Origin: Clostridiales bacterium
GTDB taxonomy: Bacteria; Bacillota; Clostridia; Oscillospirales; Acutalibacteraceae
DNA length: 64,000 bases
Assembly: GCA_021199275.1 (NCBI GenBank)
Contig: JAJQIJ010000040.1
Location: forward strand, 1 to 64,000
Direction: 5' to 3'
Shown here: in pieces, positions 23,602 to 33,224 of the stretch
Layout: every line of letters begins with the position of its first letter
Position numbering within the stretch: position 1 is the stretch's first letter
The notes under the pieces: generated by a model
The model's input: only the letters and a program-made list of their open reading frames with translations
The model's database searches: none
What the model was told of the DNA's origin: nothing
Position numbers and translations under genes: made by a program

Positions 23602-23617
23602 TGTTTCATGTGAAACA
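23602..23617. promoter_or_regulatory. parS-like site
   Basis: TGTTTCATGTGAAACA, reverse complement of the site at 23544. Confidence 0.9.
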
Positions 23618-23718
23618 CAGGCAGTAAAACCAAGTAATCATGCAGAAATTTGAAACCCAAAGCAGTTGTATGTGCAGGTATGGCGGCGCGTTTATTTGCA
23701 TTAAATGTTATTTTAATA

Positions 23719-23747
23719 TTGAATATCGCAGCTTATTAGTGTATAAT
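23719..23747 (+). promoter_or_regulatory. sigma-A-type promoter upstream of parA
   Basis: TTGAAT, 17-nt spacer, TATAAT. Confidence 0.65.
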
Positions 23748-23928
23748 AGCTAAAAGGCAGTTTTTTGCAGCACGAAGCATGCCATTTTTTTAGGCGTTGT
23801 ATTTACAGCCTTTCGCATATATTTAAACAGGCCAGTATGTAAAAAACAGTATTTTATTTACCTGATAACGGCACATTTGCCGTATTTCAATAAAATTAAT
23901 TCAAAAATCAGACAGCGGAGGAAACTTT

Positions 23929-24696
23929 ATGGGCAAAACAGTAGCAGTGTTTAACCAAAAAGGCGGCGTGGGTAAAACTACCACCTGTATTAATCTTGCC
24001 GCCGCACTGGGCAAAAAAAAGAAAAAGGTGCTGCTGGCGGACCTTGACCCGCAGGGAAACACAACAAGCGGTGTGGGAATCGACAAAGCTTCGCTTAAAG
24101 CTTCAGTTTACGACGTGCTTATAAACAAAAAGCCTGTTAAAGACGCCGTTATAAAAACACAATTCAAGAATCTGGACATTTTGCCCGCAGATATGAATCT
24201 TGCCGGTGCGGAGCTTGAGCTGGCAGAGCTCAGCGACAGGTTTGCAGTTTTGAAAAAAGCCGTTGCCCCGCTAATCAGCGAATATGATTACATATTTATA
24301 GACTGCCCGCCAAGCTTAGGGCTTTTAAGCTTAAACAGTCTTACGGCGGCGGACACGGTGCTTGTGCCGCTGCAATGCGAATATTTTGCGCTGGAAGGGC
24401 TAAGCCAGCTGCTTATAACAGTGCGTTCAGTTAAGCAACACCATAACGAACACCTGGAACTTGAGGGCGTTGTGCCCACAATGTTTACAAACCGGCAAAA
24501 GCTGTGCCAGCAGGTGCTTGAAGAAATTCAGAAATACTTTTCAGCCAAAACATACAAAACAGTAATTCCGCGCAGTGTTAAAATTGCCGAAGCTCCAAGC
24601 TATGGCATGCCCGTTGTATATTATGAAAAATATTCAAAAGTAAGCCTTGCATACAAAAAGCTTGCAGATGAATTTCTTGGCAGGCAAGGAAATTAG
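23929..24696 (+). CDS. parA: chromosome partitioning ATPase ParA/Soj
   Basis: NQKGGVGKTTTCINLAAAL; LLADLDPQGNTTSG. Confidence 0.96.
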   Translation: MGKTVAVFNQKGGVGKTTTCINLAAALGKKKKKVLLADLDPQGNTTSGVGIDKASLKASVYDVLINKKPVKDAVIKTQFKNLDILPADMNLAGAELELAELSDRFAVLKKAVAPLISEYDYIFIDCPPSLGLLSLNSLTAADTVLVPLQCEYFALEGLSQLLITVRSVKQHHNEHLELEGVVPTMFTNRQKLCQQVLEEIQKYFSAKTYKTVIPRSVKIAEAPSYGMPVVYYEKYSKVSLAYKKLADEFLGRQGN

Positions 24697-24884
24697 CAAG
24701 GCACAAAAGCACGGCGCTATAGCGGCTGGGGTAATTTCCGCTTGGGCAGCAGCGCCATGCACGTTGACGCGTGTAATAAAGGGAAAAACTCATTAAAGCC
24801 ATATATATCAAATTATGTTTCACGCAAACAACAACTCGGGGTAACATTTCACCCTGAATTATTAAATGAAAAGAGGAGACTGAA

Positions 24885-25742
24885 ATGGCAAAAAAAATGT
24901 CAGGCCTGGGCAAGGGGCTCGGCGCGTTAATGCTGGAAAATGCAGCAGGCGAAATAGATTCTGTTACACAGCTGCCGTTAAACGAAATTGTGCCCAATAA
25001 AGACCAGCCGCGCAAAACCTTTGACGAAGTGGCTTTGGCCGAACTTGCAGAAAGCATTCGCCGCCACGGGGTTTTGCAGCCGCTGCTTGTGCGCCCCATT
25101 CCGGAAGGCGGATACCAGCTTGTTGCAGGCGAGCGCCGCTGGCGTGCGAGCAGGCAGGCTGGGCTTAAAGAGGTGCCTGCCATAATTCGCGAGCTGAGTG
25201 ACACCGAAACAATGGAAATTTCCATAATTGAAAACCTGCAGCGCGAAGATTTAAACCCAATTGAAGAGGCAGAGGGCTTGCAGGCTCTTGTGGAACGCTG
25301 CGGTTTCACGCAGGAACAGGTGGCGGCAAGCGTGGGCAAGTCAAGGCCCGCCATTACCAACAGCCTGCGATTGCTAAACCTGCCGCAGGAAGTGCGTGAA
25401 ATGACGCGCCGGGGTGAAATTTCAGCGGGGCATGCGCGTGCGCTGCTTGCGCTTGACAATGAAGCCATGATATGCGAAGCGGCGAAAAACATTATAAAAA
25501 ACAACCTGACTGTGCGCGACGTCGAAAGGCTTTCCAGGGCAAAGGAAAGCACAGACGTGCAGGTGGTAAGGCGCGTAAAAAGGCGAGACAGTTTTTATGA
25601 CGAGGTTGAGCTGTCTCTTTCAGAAGCTCTGGGCCGAAAGGTAAAAGTATATAACGGCAAGGGCAAGGGAACGCTTGAAATAGAATTTTATTCACAGCTT
25701 GACCTGCGGGATATTGCAAACAAATTGGGAGAAATGCAATGA
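24885..25742 (+). CDS. parB: chromosome partitioning protein ParB/Spo0J
   Basis: MSGLGKGLGALM; DQPRKTFDE; LVAGERRWRASRQAGL. Confidence 0.96.
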   Translation: MAKKMSGLGKGLGALMLENAAGEIDSVTQLPLNEIVPNKDQPRKTFDEVALAELAESIRRHGVLQPLLVRPIPEGGYQLVAGERRWRASRQAGLKEVPAIIRELSDTETMEISIIENLQREDLNPIEEAEGLQALVERCGFTQEQVAASVGKSRPAITNSLRLLNLPQEVREMTRRGEISAGHARALLALDNEAMICEAAKNIIKNNLTVRDVERLSRAKESTDVQVVRRVKRRDSFYDEVELSLSEALGRKVKVYNGKGKGTLEIEFYSQLDLRDIANKLGEMQ

Positions 25743-25836
25743 TTACCGGCACGGCAGTATTTAAAAGATGAAGACGGCAGATATTTCTGCGAGGCGAAAA
25801 AACGGCTGCTGAAATACAGCTAAAGGAGATAGTAAT

Positions 25837-27123
25837 ATGCTGGACATAAAATTTGTAAGGGAAAACCCACAAGCAGTAAAGGAAAATATAAAAAAGAAAT
25901 TTCAAGATGAAAAGCTGCCGCTGGTTGACAGGGTGATTGCGCTTGACGAAGAAAAACGCCTTACCCAGAAAAAGGCGGACGAGCTCAGGGCGCGCAGAAA
26001 TAAAATTTCAAAAGAAATAGGCGCGCTTATGGCAAGCGGCAAAAAGGAAGAAGGTATGGCGCTGCGCGGGCAGGTTACCGCCCAAGCCGGCGAGCTGGAA
26101 GCTCTGGCACAGCAGGAAGCAAAGCTTTCCGAAGAGGTGACTGGAATTTTAATGACCCTGCCCAACATAATTGACGACAGTGTGCCTATTGGCAGGGACG
26201 ACAGTGAAAATGTTGAAATTGAAAGGTTCGGCGAGCCGGCGGTGCCGGATTTCCCTGTGCCTTACCACACTGAAATAATGGAAAGCTTTGACGGCATTGA
26301 CTTAGACAGCGCCGGCAGGGTGGCAGGCAACGGCTTTTATTACCTTATGGGCGACATTGCGCGGCTGCATTCCGCCGTGATTTCATATGCAAGAGATTTT
26401 ATGATAGACAGGGGCTTCACCTATTGCGTGCCGCCGTTTATGATTCGCTCGGCAGTGGTGCAGGGCGTTATGAGCTTTGCCGAAATGGACGCCATGATGT
26501 ATAAAATTGAAGGCGAAGACCTTTATTTGATAGGCACAAGCGAACATTCCATGATAGGCAAATTTATAGACACCATTATTCCCGAAGAGCAGCTGCCCAA
26601 AACGCTGACTTCCTATTCGCCGTGTTTTCGCAAGGAAAAGGGCGCGCACGGCATTGAGGAACGCGGGGTTTACAGAATTCACCAATTTGAAAAGCAGGAA
26701 ATGATAGTTATATGCAAGCCGCAAGAGTCAAAATTTTGGTTTGACAGGCTGTGGCAGAACACAGTGGACCTTTTCAGAAGTCTTGATATACCGGTGCGCA
26801 CGCTTGAATGCTGTTCGGGCGATTTGGCAGACCTTAAAGTTAAGTCGGTTGATGTTGAAGCATGGTCTCCGCGGCAGAAAAAATATTTTGAAGTCGGGTC
26901 TTGCTCTAACCTTTCAGACGCGCAGGCAAGGCGGCTGAAAATAAGGGTAAAGGGAGAGGACGGCAATTACCTTGCGCACACTCTTAACAACACGGTGGTT
27001 GCCCCGCCCAGAATGCTGATTGCATTTCTTGAAAACAATCTTTGCCCAGACGGCAGCGTTAAAATTCCGGCTGCGCTGCGCCCTTATATGGGAAATAAGG
27101 AAAAAATAGAAAAGAAAAACTGA
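25837..27123 (+). CDS. serS: seryl-tRNA synthetase
   Basis: MLDIKFVRENPQAVKEN; class II motifs; FEVGSCSNLSDAQARR. Confidence 0.98.
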   Translation: MLDIKFVRENPQAVKENIKKKFQDEKLPLVDRVIALDEEKRLTQKKADELRARRNKISKEIGALMASGKKEEGMALRGQVTAQAGELEALAQQEAKLSEEVTGILMTLPNIIDDSVPIGRDDSENVEIERFGEPAVPDFPVPYHTEIMESFDGIDLDSAGRVAGNGFYYLMGDIARLHSAVISYARDFMIDRGFTYCVPPFMIRSAVVQGVMSFAEMDAMMYKIEGEDLYLIGTSEHSMIGKFIDTIIPEEQLPKTLTSYSPCFRKEKGAHGIEERGVYRIHQFEKQEMIVICKPQESKFWFDRLWQNTVDLFRSLDIPVRTLECCSGDLADLKVKSVDVEAWSPRQKKYFEVGSCSNLSDAQARRLKIRVKGEDGNYLAHTLNNTVVAPPRMLIAFLENNLCPDGSVKIPAALRPYMGNKEKIEKKN

Positions 27124-27149
27124 CGCAAAAGCGCAGAACTGTTTCAAAT

Positions 27150-27190
27150 AAAAAAGCCGCCGCTCAGAAAAACTGAGGGGCGGCTCTTTG
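27150..27190. terminator. bidirectional terminator between serS and the convergent gene
   Basis: GCCGCC-GCTCAG-aaaa-CTGAG-GGGCGGC with flanking A/T tracts. Confidence 0.65.
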
Positions 27191-27199
27191 TTACTTAGC

Positions 27200-29068
27200 T
27201 TACAGCTTGAAAGAATTATAGCCTTTTTGCGAAAAATAGTAGCTGCCGACATAATCTGCGCCGGCGTTGACGGCATTTTCTATGTCAGCAAGCTTTTCAT
27301 AATGAAACGCATAAACCTTAAGGTTGTTTTTGTGCATAATATCTGAAAATTCACCGCTGAATTTCCTTTCGGGCGCTGCCACAAGCCCAACGGAATTTTC
27401 GGCGCAAAACGCCGCGGTTTGTTTTAACTTTTCAGTTTCGGTTTCTTCGGTATAAAACGAAAGAGTCCAGCCAAACGGCGAAGAAGTGAACGCATCTGCG
27501 GCGAATTCATTTTGCACCTGAATTATTACTTTTTTAATAAGATTGCGTCTGTGGGCAAAAGCCTCTTCCAGCTTTTGGCAGATTTCGCCCGCCCACTGCC
27601 TGTCAGGCCGGCCGATATCAAGCATAAGCTGCACGCCGCGGCGGGGCAGCACGGTGCGAATCAAGTCGTCTATATCTGCAACGGGGTATACGCCAAGCCA
27701 TTTTTCGGCTTTAAATTTTTTATATTCAATTTCGTGTTCCTTAACGCCTGTAAAAGCGCTGCCGAGCTTTTCAAACACATCTGCCCTTTCGCCGTTTATG
27801 CAAATGAGCCGCCCGTCAGACGTAAGGCGCAAGTCGGCTTCATAAAGCCGGGTGCCCCCCTTATAAAGCGCCGGAAATTCTTTTAAAGTGTTGAGCTTGC
27901 TGTGGCGCATGTCAGCCCCGCCCATGGCCACCGCCACAATTTTTGGCTGGGCGCCGGCGCGTGTGCGGGCGCGTTTTTTATAAATTGGCGCGCCATAGCT
28001 TTTTACAAAAGCGCGCAGCTCATGAATTGACTCGTTGCAAAGCGCTTTGTCCATTTTGGAAACGCCTCTGTCAATACTGTCAAAAAGGGCAAGAGTAATT
28101 GCTTCGGCAGTCATATTACAGGGCGATATAAACCTTTCGGGGTAGCCGATTTTATTGCCCCAAAAACGCAGCTTGTCATTCCAAATGAGCCCAACGCTGG
28201 GAATGGCCAGCGCATATGCAATTACGTTTGCGTGCATTCTGCCTGCAATTACGGCTTTATAGCCAGAAATGATTTCAACAAGCTGGCGCGAGCACACGGG
28301 GCGCGGCGCAAGCAGCTGCGCTTTTCTGGCTGATAAATTCAGGTGTTCTATTATTTTTTTCGCAAAGCTGTAATCTGACTCGGCGCCGTTTGTAAAAAGC
28401 TGCCAGTCATAACCCGTGCCCTCAAGCTTTGAAATAATGCCGCGCCACATTTCAAGCTGGTATTCGGGCGTTATTTCACTTTCGCCGTGGTCAACAAAAA
28501 TGTCGCCCCTGACTACGCCGAGCCCTATTACGTTGGACGCCTTGTTTTGCTTTATTTTATATACCTTGTCTGTAAAAACTGCCGAATCTGTAACGCTGCT
28601 GCATTTAACAGATGTGGGCGAGTCAAGATAACAGCCCTTGAGCGTGTCAATGTCATCTCTCACGGAAATGCCCTTTACGCACGGGCAATTAAGCGCCGAC
28701 CTTAGCATTTTGCAGTTTTCGTTTTCAGAGTCATAGCCCTCTATTCCGACGCCGTTAAAATAAACGGGAATAGCATGCTTGTTTGCCACGTCAATTATTT
28801 TTGCAATATAATAATAAAAGCGTTCGGACTTATATTTTATAATACCGCCGCCGGAAAAAATTATTATGTCTGCACGCGCAACCATTTCGTAATCTTCGCT
28901 GAACAAATTGTAGCGGTGCACGCAAAACATTCCTTTGTCATAAACAGGAATGGCTTTTGAAAGCATATAAAGCGCCGAGTCTGCAATGACTGCGTCGCCC
29001 AGATTTTTGTTAACGATTTCTGCCATAAGAATATTAACTTTTTTCTTTCTTTTTAAAGAAGATAACAT
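27200..29068 (-). CDS. polysaccharide pyruvyl transferase domain fused to a GDPD-like TIM-barrel domain
   Basis: N-terminus NLGDAVIADSALYML...IIFSGGGIIKYKSERFYYYI...AGRMHANVIAYALAIPSVGL; C-terminus LYEADLRLTSDGRLICIN; start placed at MLSSLKRKKK after RBS GGAAAGG. Confidence 0.8.
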   Translation of the reverse strand: MLSSLKRKKKVNILMAEIVNKNLGDAVIADSALYMLSKAIPVYDKGMFCVHRYNLFSEDYEMVARADIIIFSGGGIIKYKSERFYYYIAKIIDVANKHAIPVYFNGVGIEGYDSENENCKMLRSALNCPCVKGISVRDDIDTLKGCYLDSPTSVKCSSVTDSAVFTDKVYKIKQNKASNVIGLGVVRGDIFVDHGESEITPEYQLEMWRGIISKLEGTGYDWQLFTNGAESDYSFAKKIIEHLNLSARKAQLLAPRPVCSRQLVEIISGYKAVIAGRMHANVIAYALAIPSVGLIWNDKLRFWGNKIGYPERFISPCNMTAEAITLALFDSIDRGVSKMDKALCNESIHELRAFVKSYGAPIYKKRARTRAGAQPKIVAVAMGGADMRHSKLNTLKEFPALYKGGTRLYEADLRLTSDGRLICINGERADVFEKLGSAFTGVKEHEIEYKKFKAEKWLGVYPVADIDDLIRTVLPRRGVQLMLDIGRPDRQWAGEICQKLEEAFAHRRNLIKKVIIQVQNEFAADAFTSSPFGWTLSFYTEETETEKLKQTAAFCAENSVGLVAAPERKFSGEFSDIMHKNNLKVYAFHYEKLADIENAVNAGADYVGSYYFSQKGYNSFKL

Positions 29069-29399
29069 TCTTTTTTCCTTTCCGCTGATTTCAGCGCCGC
29101 ACACATTATTGCGCACTGAAATTGCGTGCCGATTTAATGATATTATTTTCAGCCGGAGGCTTTTCCATTCATGATTTTGTGTTTTTTGGCATTACATGCG
29201 CCGGGCAAGCCGTGCGCGCTGTTTTTTAGGGCAAATCAGCCAAGTCAAACCATGTTTTGCTTGCTCTTTAATGCTTATGCAGCGAAAGGCAAAACTAAAC
29301 ATATTTTAAAAAATATTCAACAGGGGCCCCTAAGTCATCAGAAAAAACAAAGCGGAGCGATTCCCCCGCTTTTGTTTAGCCGGTTTGTGCCGTGGCAAA

Positions 29400-30896
29400 T
29401 CAGTCGGCGCTTTGCTGCGAGCCTGAATTTTGCTGCGCCAGGCGCTGTGCACGAATGTCTGCCAGCTCTGCTATCATTTGGTTTTTAAGATTGCCGTGAA
29501 TTGGGTAAATTATAAACGACAGCCCGTAAAGCCCCCTTGCGAGCGCGGGCAAAATGCAGAAAACTGCCCATATGCCCTGCAAAATGTCAGGGTCAGTCTG
29601 CGCAACGGCATTTCCCAAAGAGTCTGTCAGCGGCACATAGTTAATCCAGGTAAGCACCATGCCGGAAAGCCAGCCGGTTATTGACGTGGCAAGCTTTGTG
29701 AAATAGCCCTGCACGGTTGTTACAAGCGCTTCGTTGCGCAGCCCGTGCTTCCATTCCATATAGTCAAAGGTTTCGGCGCAGAGTATCGGCCCCACAACCT
29801 GAATGATTTTATTGGGCAGGCCGCAAATGGTGAGCGCGAATATTACCCAAATAAGATTTAAAATATAGTGGTCGCTGAATGTTTGCCCGAACGGGTGGTA
29901 GCCTATTATAAACAGCGCGGTGTATGCAATGCCGCCGAACACGCCGGCGCCGATAGCCGTAAGGCGCGCGCCGAATTTTTTAACCATTTGTGCCGCCAGC
30001 GGAACCATTAAATAGTTTGGAATTCCGGTAAACAGCCCGCATATTGTTTGGTTTGCAAGAGAGCCGGTGTTGTTGAGCCAGAAATAAGATTCAGACGAGC
30101 CGCCGACAGCTTTAAAGTTGTTAAAAAAGTCTGCAAAAATAATGGCGAACAACGGCTTGTTTGTGAAAATCTGTTTAATTGATTCCAGAACAGAGGTTTC
30201 TTTCATTTCTTCACGGGACTGAAGCGGCACGCGTTCGCGCACATTGAAAAACCCGTAAACGGCAAACAGTGTTGCCAAAATTATCATAAAATAAGCGAAG
30301 CCGGTGTACACGCTTTCCATTGTTATGCTTGAATTGATTTTGGGCAAAACAGAAACAAGCACCGGAATGAGAGACGGCAGCCATGTGCCGAACAGCTCAA
30401 AAAACTTTGTTATTGTTATAAGGTTGTTTCTTTCATTGTTATTCGGCGTAATGTTGTAAACCATAAGCCACCATGCGCCGAAATATGACATGCCCAGCCC
30501 GTAAAGCACTATTGCCACGGCAGCCCATGCCACCTTGCCGTTTGACGAAATTGACGGCGCCGTGAACATCATTGCGCCGCCGATTATCCACAGCGGCAGC
30601 GGCAGAATGAAAAACGGGCGAATTCTGCCCCAGCGGGTTCGCGTGCGGTCAATTATAAGGCCTGAAACAGTGTCGTCAACCGCGTCGTAAACAGAGGCAA
30701 ACAGGTTTATGTAAGCATATGCCGTTGTGTTGAGCTTCAGGAATTGAATCATGAAAAATTCCTTGTAAGCGCTTATAAACTGGCTTAAATTTTTTTGCCC
30801 GAAATTTACAAGAACGAATGCAACAACTTCTTTTGGCGTTAAATAACGCTTTTTTGTGTATTCGAGCTTTGAAAGCTCTTCCTCTTCTGAAATCAT
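29400..30896 (-). CDS. GPH-family (MFS) Na+/sugar symporter-like transporter
   Basis: AYINLFASVYDAVDDTVSGLIIDRTRTRWGRIRPFFIL; about 12 TM segments. Confidence 0.85.
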   Translation of the reverse strand: MISEEEELSKLEYTKKRYLTPKEVVAFVLVNFGQKNLSQFISAYKEFFMIQFLKLNTTAYAYINLFASVYDAVDDTVSGLIIDRTRTRWGRIRPFFILPLPLWIIGGAMMFTAPSISSNGKVAWAAVAIVLYGLGMSYFGAWWLMVYNITPNNNERNNLITITKFFELFGTWLPSLIPVLVSVLPKINSSITMESVYTGFAYFMIILATLFAVYGFFNVRERVPLQSREEMKETSVLESIKQIFTNKPLFAIIFADFFNNFKAVGGSSESYFWLNNTGSLANQTICGLFTGIPNYLMVPLAAQMVKKFGARLTAIGAGVFGGIAYTALFIIGYHPFGQTFSDHYILNLIWVIFALTICGLPNKIIQVVGPILCAETFDYMEWKHGLRNEALVTTVQGYFTKLATSITGWLSGMVLTWINYVPLTDSLGNAVAQTDPDILQGIWAVFCILPALARGLYGLSFIIYPIHGNLKNQMIAELADIRAQRLAQQNSGSQQSAD

Positions 30897-31237
30897 TATA
30901 TCGTCCGCCAAAAAAATCAGTCCTTTCGCGATGAATTGCATAAATATGCCTAACGCGCCACAGCTGTCAAAGCCATATTTTATACAATAATATTACTATA
31001 ACAAAATTAAAGTAATAATTCAATAATAAAAATCTTAATAACGGATTAATTTTTTTAACTTATCCATTTTGCACAAAGGCGGCAAGATGTTTTTGTGCAA
31101 AACGCCACATAAGTATTGTCGAATTTTGTAAGTTAAGGAAATAAGGGGCAACGAGACCGTGCAAAAGGTGCGCCGAGCCGGTTTATTTTGCGTTTTGCTT
31201 GCAAACAAAGTGCTGACATGGTAAAATTAAACAGGGG

Positions 31238-32371
31238 TTGATTTGTACGCAGTGGGAATTTAATTTGCCCGTTAAAATCAGTTTCGGGCGCGGCAAAAGA
31301 TATGAAATAGATAAATATATAAATGAAATCGGCGGCACGGGCGTGCTGGTGTCGTCAAAAAGCCTGGTGCAAAACGGCACGGCGGCTGACATTGTGCAAG
31401 CTGCCGCCGGCAAAATTACAGCTGTTTTCAGCGACGTGCGCCCAAACCCGACAACGGAAAACACAGACCGCTGCGCAGAGCTTATTCGCAGCAGCGGCGC
31501 GTCTTTCACCGTGGCGCTGGGCGGCGGCTCGGTTATGGACTGTTGCAAGGCGGCGTCTGCCATTGCGCTGGGCGGCGGAAAAATAAGCGAATATTACAGC
31601 GGCGCGCGGCAGTTTACGCCGGCAGAGTCTGTGCCCATGATTGCCATGCCCACAACCAGCGGCACGGCAAGCGAAGTTACAAACATAGCCGTGCTGACTG
31701 ACGAAGACAAAAATGTAAAAGAGCCCATTAACCATGAAATAATGTACCCGGCTGCCGCTGTTGTAGACCCGGAGCTTACGCTTACGGTGCCGGCGCAGGT
31801 AACCGCGTCCACCGGGCTTGACGTGCTCAGCCACGCCATTGAAAGCTATTGGAGCACGCTGGCGCAGCCTGTGTGCCGCGCATGTTCGGTGCATTCGGCA
31901 AGGCTTGTTTTTGCATGGCTTGAAAAGGCATATAACAACCCGGGCGACATAACTGCGCGTGAAAAAATGGCAGAGGCCAGCATTGTTGCGGGCGTGGCGT
32001 TTAGCCACCCGCGCACAACCGCGTCGCACGCATGTTCGTTTCCGCTTACAAATATTTACCATGTGCCGCACGGCGAAGCCTGCGCCATGACGCTTGATTA
32101 TTTCATAAAATATAATGCGCAACACTGGGGAAGCAGCCTGCTGGAAGATTTGGCGTGTGCATGCGGCTTTGACAGCCCGCAAGCAATGGCCTGCGAAATA
32201 TATGCCATGAAAAAGCGCATGAAAATGAAGACTGCGCTAAGCGAAGTCGGCTGCACAACAGACGCGCAGATAAGAGAGCTTGCCAAAGCAAGCATGTCTA
32301 TGCTGGTAAAAAGAAACCCGGTTGAGCTAAACGAGTCAGATATATATAATATGTATTTATCAATTAAATAA
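31238..32371 (+). CDS. iron-containing alcohol dehydrogenase family protein
   Basis: VALGGGSVMDCCKAASAI; PTTSGTASEVTNIAVLTD; HAIESYWS; TTG start. Confidence 0.9.
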   Translation: MICTQWEFNLPVKISFGRGKRYEIDKYINEIGGTGVLVSSKSLVQNGTAADIVQAAAGKITAVFSDVRPNPTTENTDRCAELIRSSGASFTVALGGGSVMDCCKAASAIALGGGKISEYYSGARQFTPAESVPMIAMPTTSGTASEVTNIAVLTDEDKNVKEPINHEIMYPAAAVVDPELTLTVPAQVTASTGLDVLSHAIESYWSTLAQPVCRACSVHSARLVFAWLEKAYNNPGDITAREKMAEASIVAGVAFSHPRTTASHACSFPLTNIYHVPHGEACAMTLDYFIKYNAQHWGSSLLEDLACACGFDSPQAMACEIYAMKKRMKMKTALSEVGCTTDAQIRELAKASMSMLVKRNPVELNESDIYNMYLSIK

Positions 32372-32472
32372 CTCAAAATAACTCGGGGTGGGAATGCCCC
32401 GCCCCGTAAGGCTGCGGGGCGCCGCTTGATTTTTCGGCGGCGCTAAATCCGGCAGAGAAAACGTTAAACGCC

Positions 32473-32495
32473 GGGGCATTGCCCCTTATTGAAAA
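32473..32495. repeat. dispersed palindromic element
   Basis: GGGGCATTGCCCCTTATTGAAAA. Confidence 0.6.
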
Positions 32496-32510
32496 CAGAA
32501 AGGTGTTATT

Positions 32511-33224
32511 ATGGTATATGGTGTAATTTTGGCGGGCGGCGTCGGCTCGCGTTTCGGCGGTGAAAAGCCGAAGCAATATTTAACAATAAAGCAAAAGCCC
32601 ATTTTAATTCACACGGTGCAGAAATTTGTGCTTTGCCCCGAAATTGACAAAATTTTGGTGCTTTGCCCGGGGCTGTGGGTTGAACACACAAAAAACCTGA
32701 TAAACAAATATCTTGCCCCCGCTGCCGGCAGGGTGGCGGTTGCGCAGGGCGGCGACACAAGAAATGAAACCATTATGAACGCCATTGCATTTATTGAAAA
32801 AGCAGGCGAGCTGAAAGACGACACCGTAATTGTGACCCATGATTCGGTGCGCCCGTTTGTAACGCACAGAATTATAAGCGAAAATGTTGAATATTGCAAA
32901 AAATACGGCGCGTGCGACACGGTCATTCCGGCAACGGACACTATTGTAGAGTCTGTTGACAAAAACACCGTTTCCGGCATTCCGGAAAGGAAAAACTATT
33001 ACCAGGGGCAGACCCCGCAGTCGTTCAACGCGCTTGAGCTGCGGCAGGCTTACAATTCGCTTTCACAGGAACAAAAAGCTGCGCTTACAGACGCAGCCAA
33101 AATTTGCGTTTTGGCGGGCAAAAAGGTGTATCTGGTTGAAGGCGAGCCATATAATATAAAAATAACATATCCTTACGATTTGCGCATAGCAAAGTCTCTG
33201 CTGGAGGACGACGCTGATGATTAA
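32511..33224 (+). CDS. 2-C-methyl-D-erythritol 4-phosphate / D-ribitol-5-phosphate cytidylyltransferase (IspD/TarI family)
   Basis: VILAGGVGSRFGGEKPKQYLTI; VTHDSVRPFVT; QTPQSFNALEL; adjacent TarJ-like gene favours TarI. Confidence 0.88.
   Translation: MVYGVILAGGVGSRFGGEKPKQYLTIKQKPILIHTVQKFVLCPEIDKILVLCPGLWVEHTKNLINKYLAPAAGRVAVAQGGDTRNETIMNAIAFIEKAGELKDDTVIVTHDSVRPFVTHRIISENVEYCKKYGACDTVIPATDTIVESVDKNTVSGIPERKNYYQGQTPQSFNALELRQAYNSLSQEQKAALTDAAKICVLAGKKVYLVEGEPYNIKITYPYDLRIAKSLLEDDADD

Noticed and set aside
24817-24835. Fourth parS-like site (TGTTTCACGCAAACA)
   Set aside because: Right half does not match GTGAAACA; not palindromic.
24578-25552. 324-aa ORF antisense to parA/parB
   Set aside because: Covers conserved parB coding sequence; biased composition.
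25743-25836. Possible T-box upstream of serS
   Set aside because: Only about 95 nt, no T-box sequence and no terminator/antiterminator pair.
31355-32182. 275-aa ORF antisense to the alcohol dehydrogenase
   Set aside because: Overlaps a recognisable dehydrogenase on the other strand; no family resemblance.
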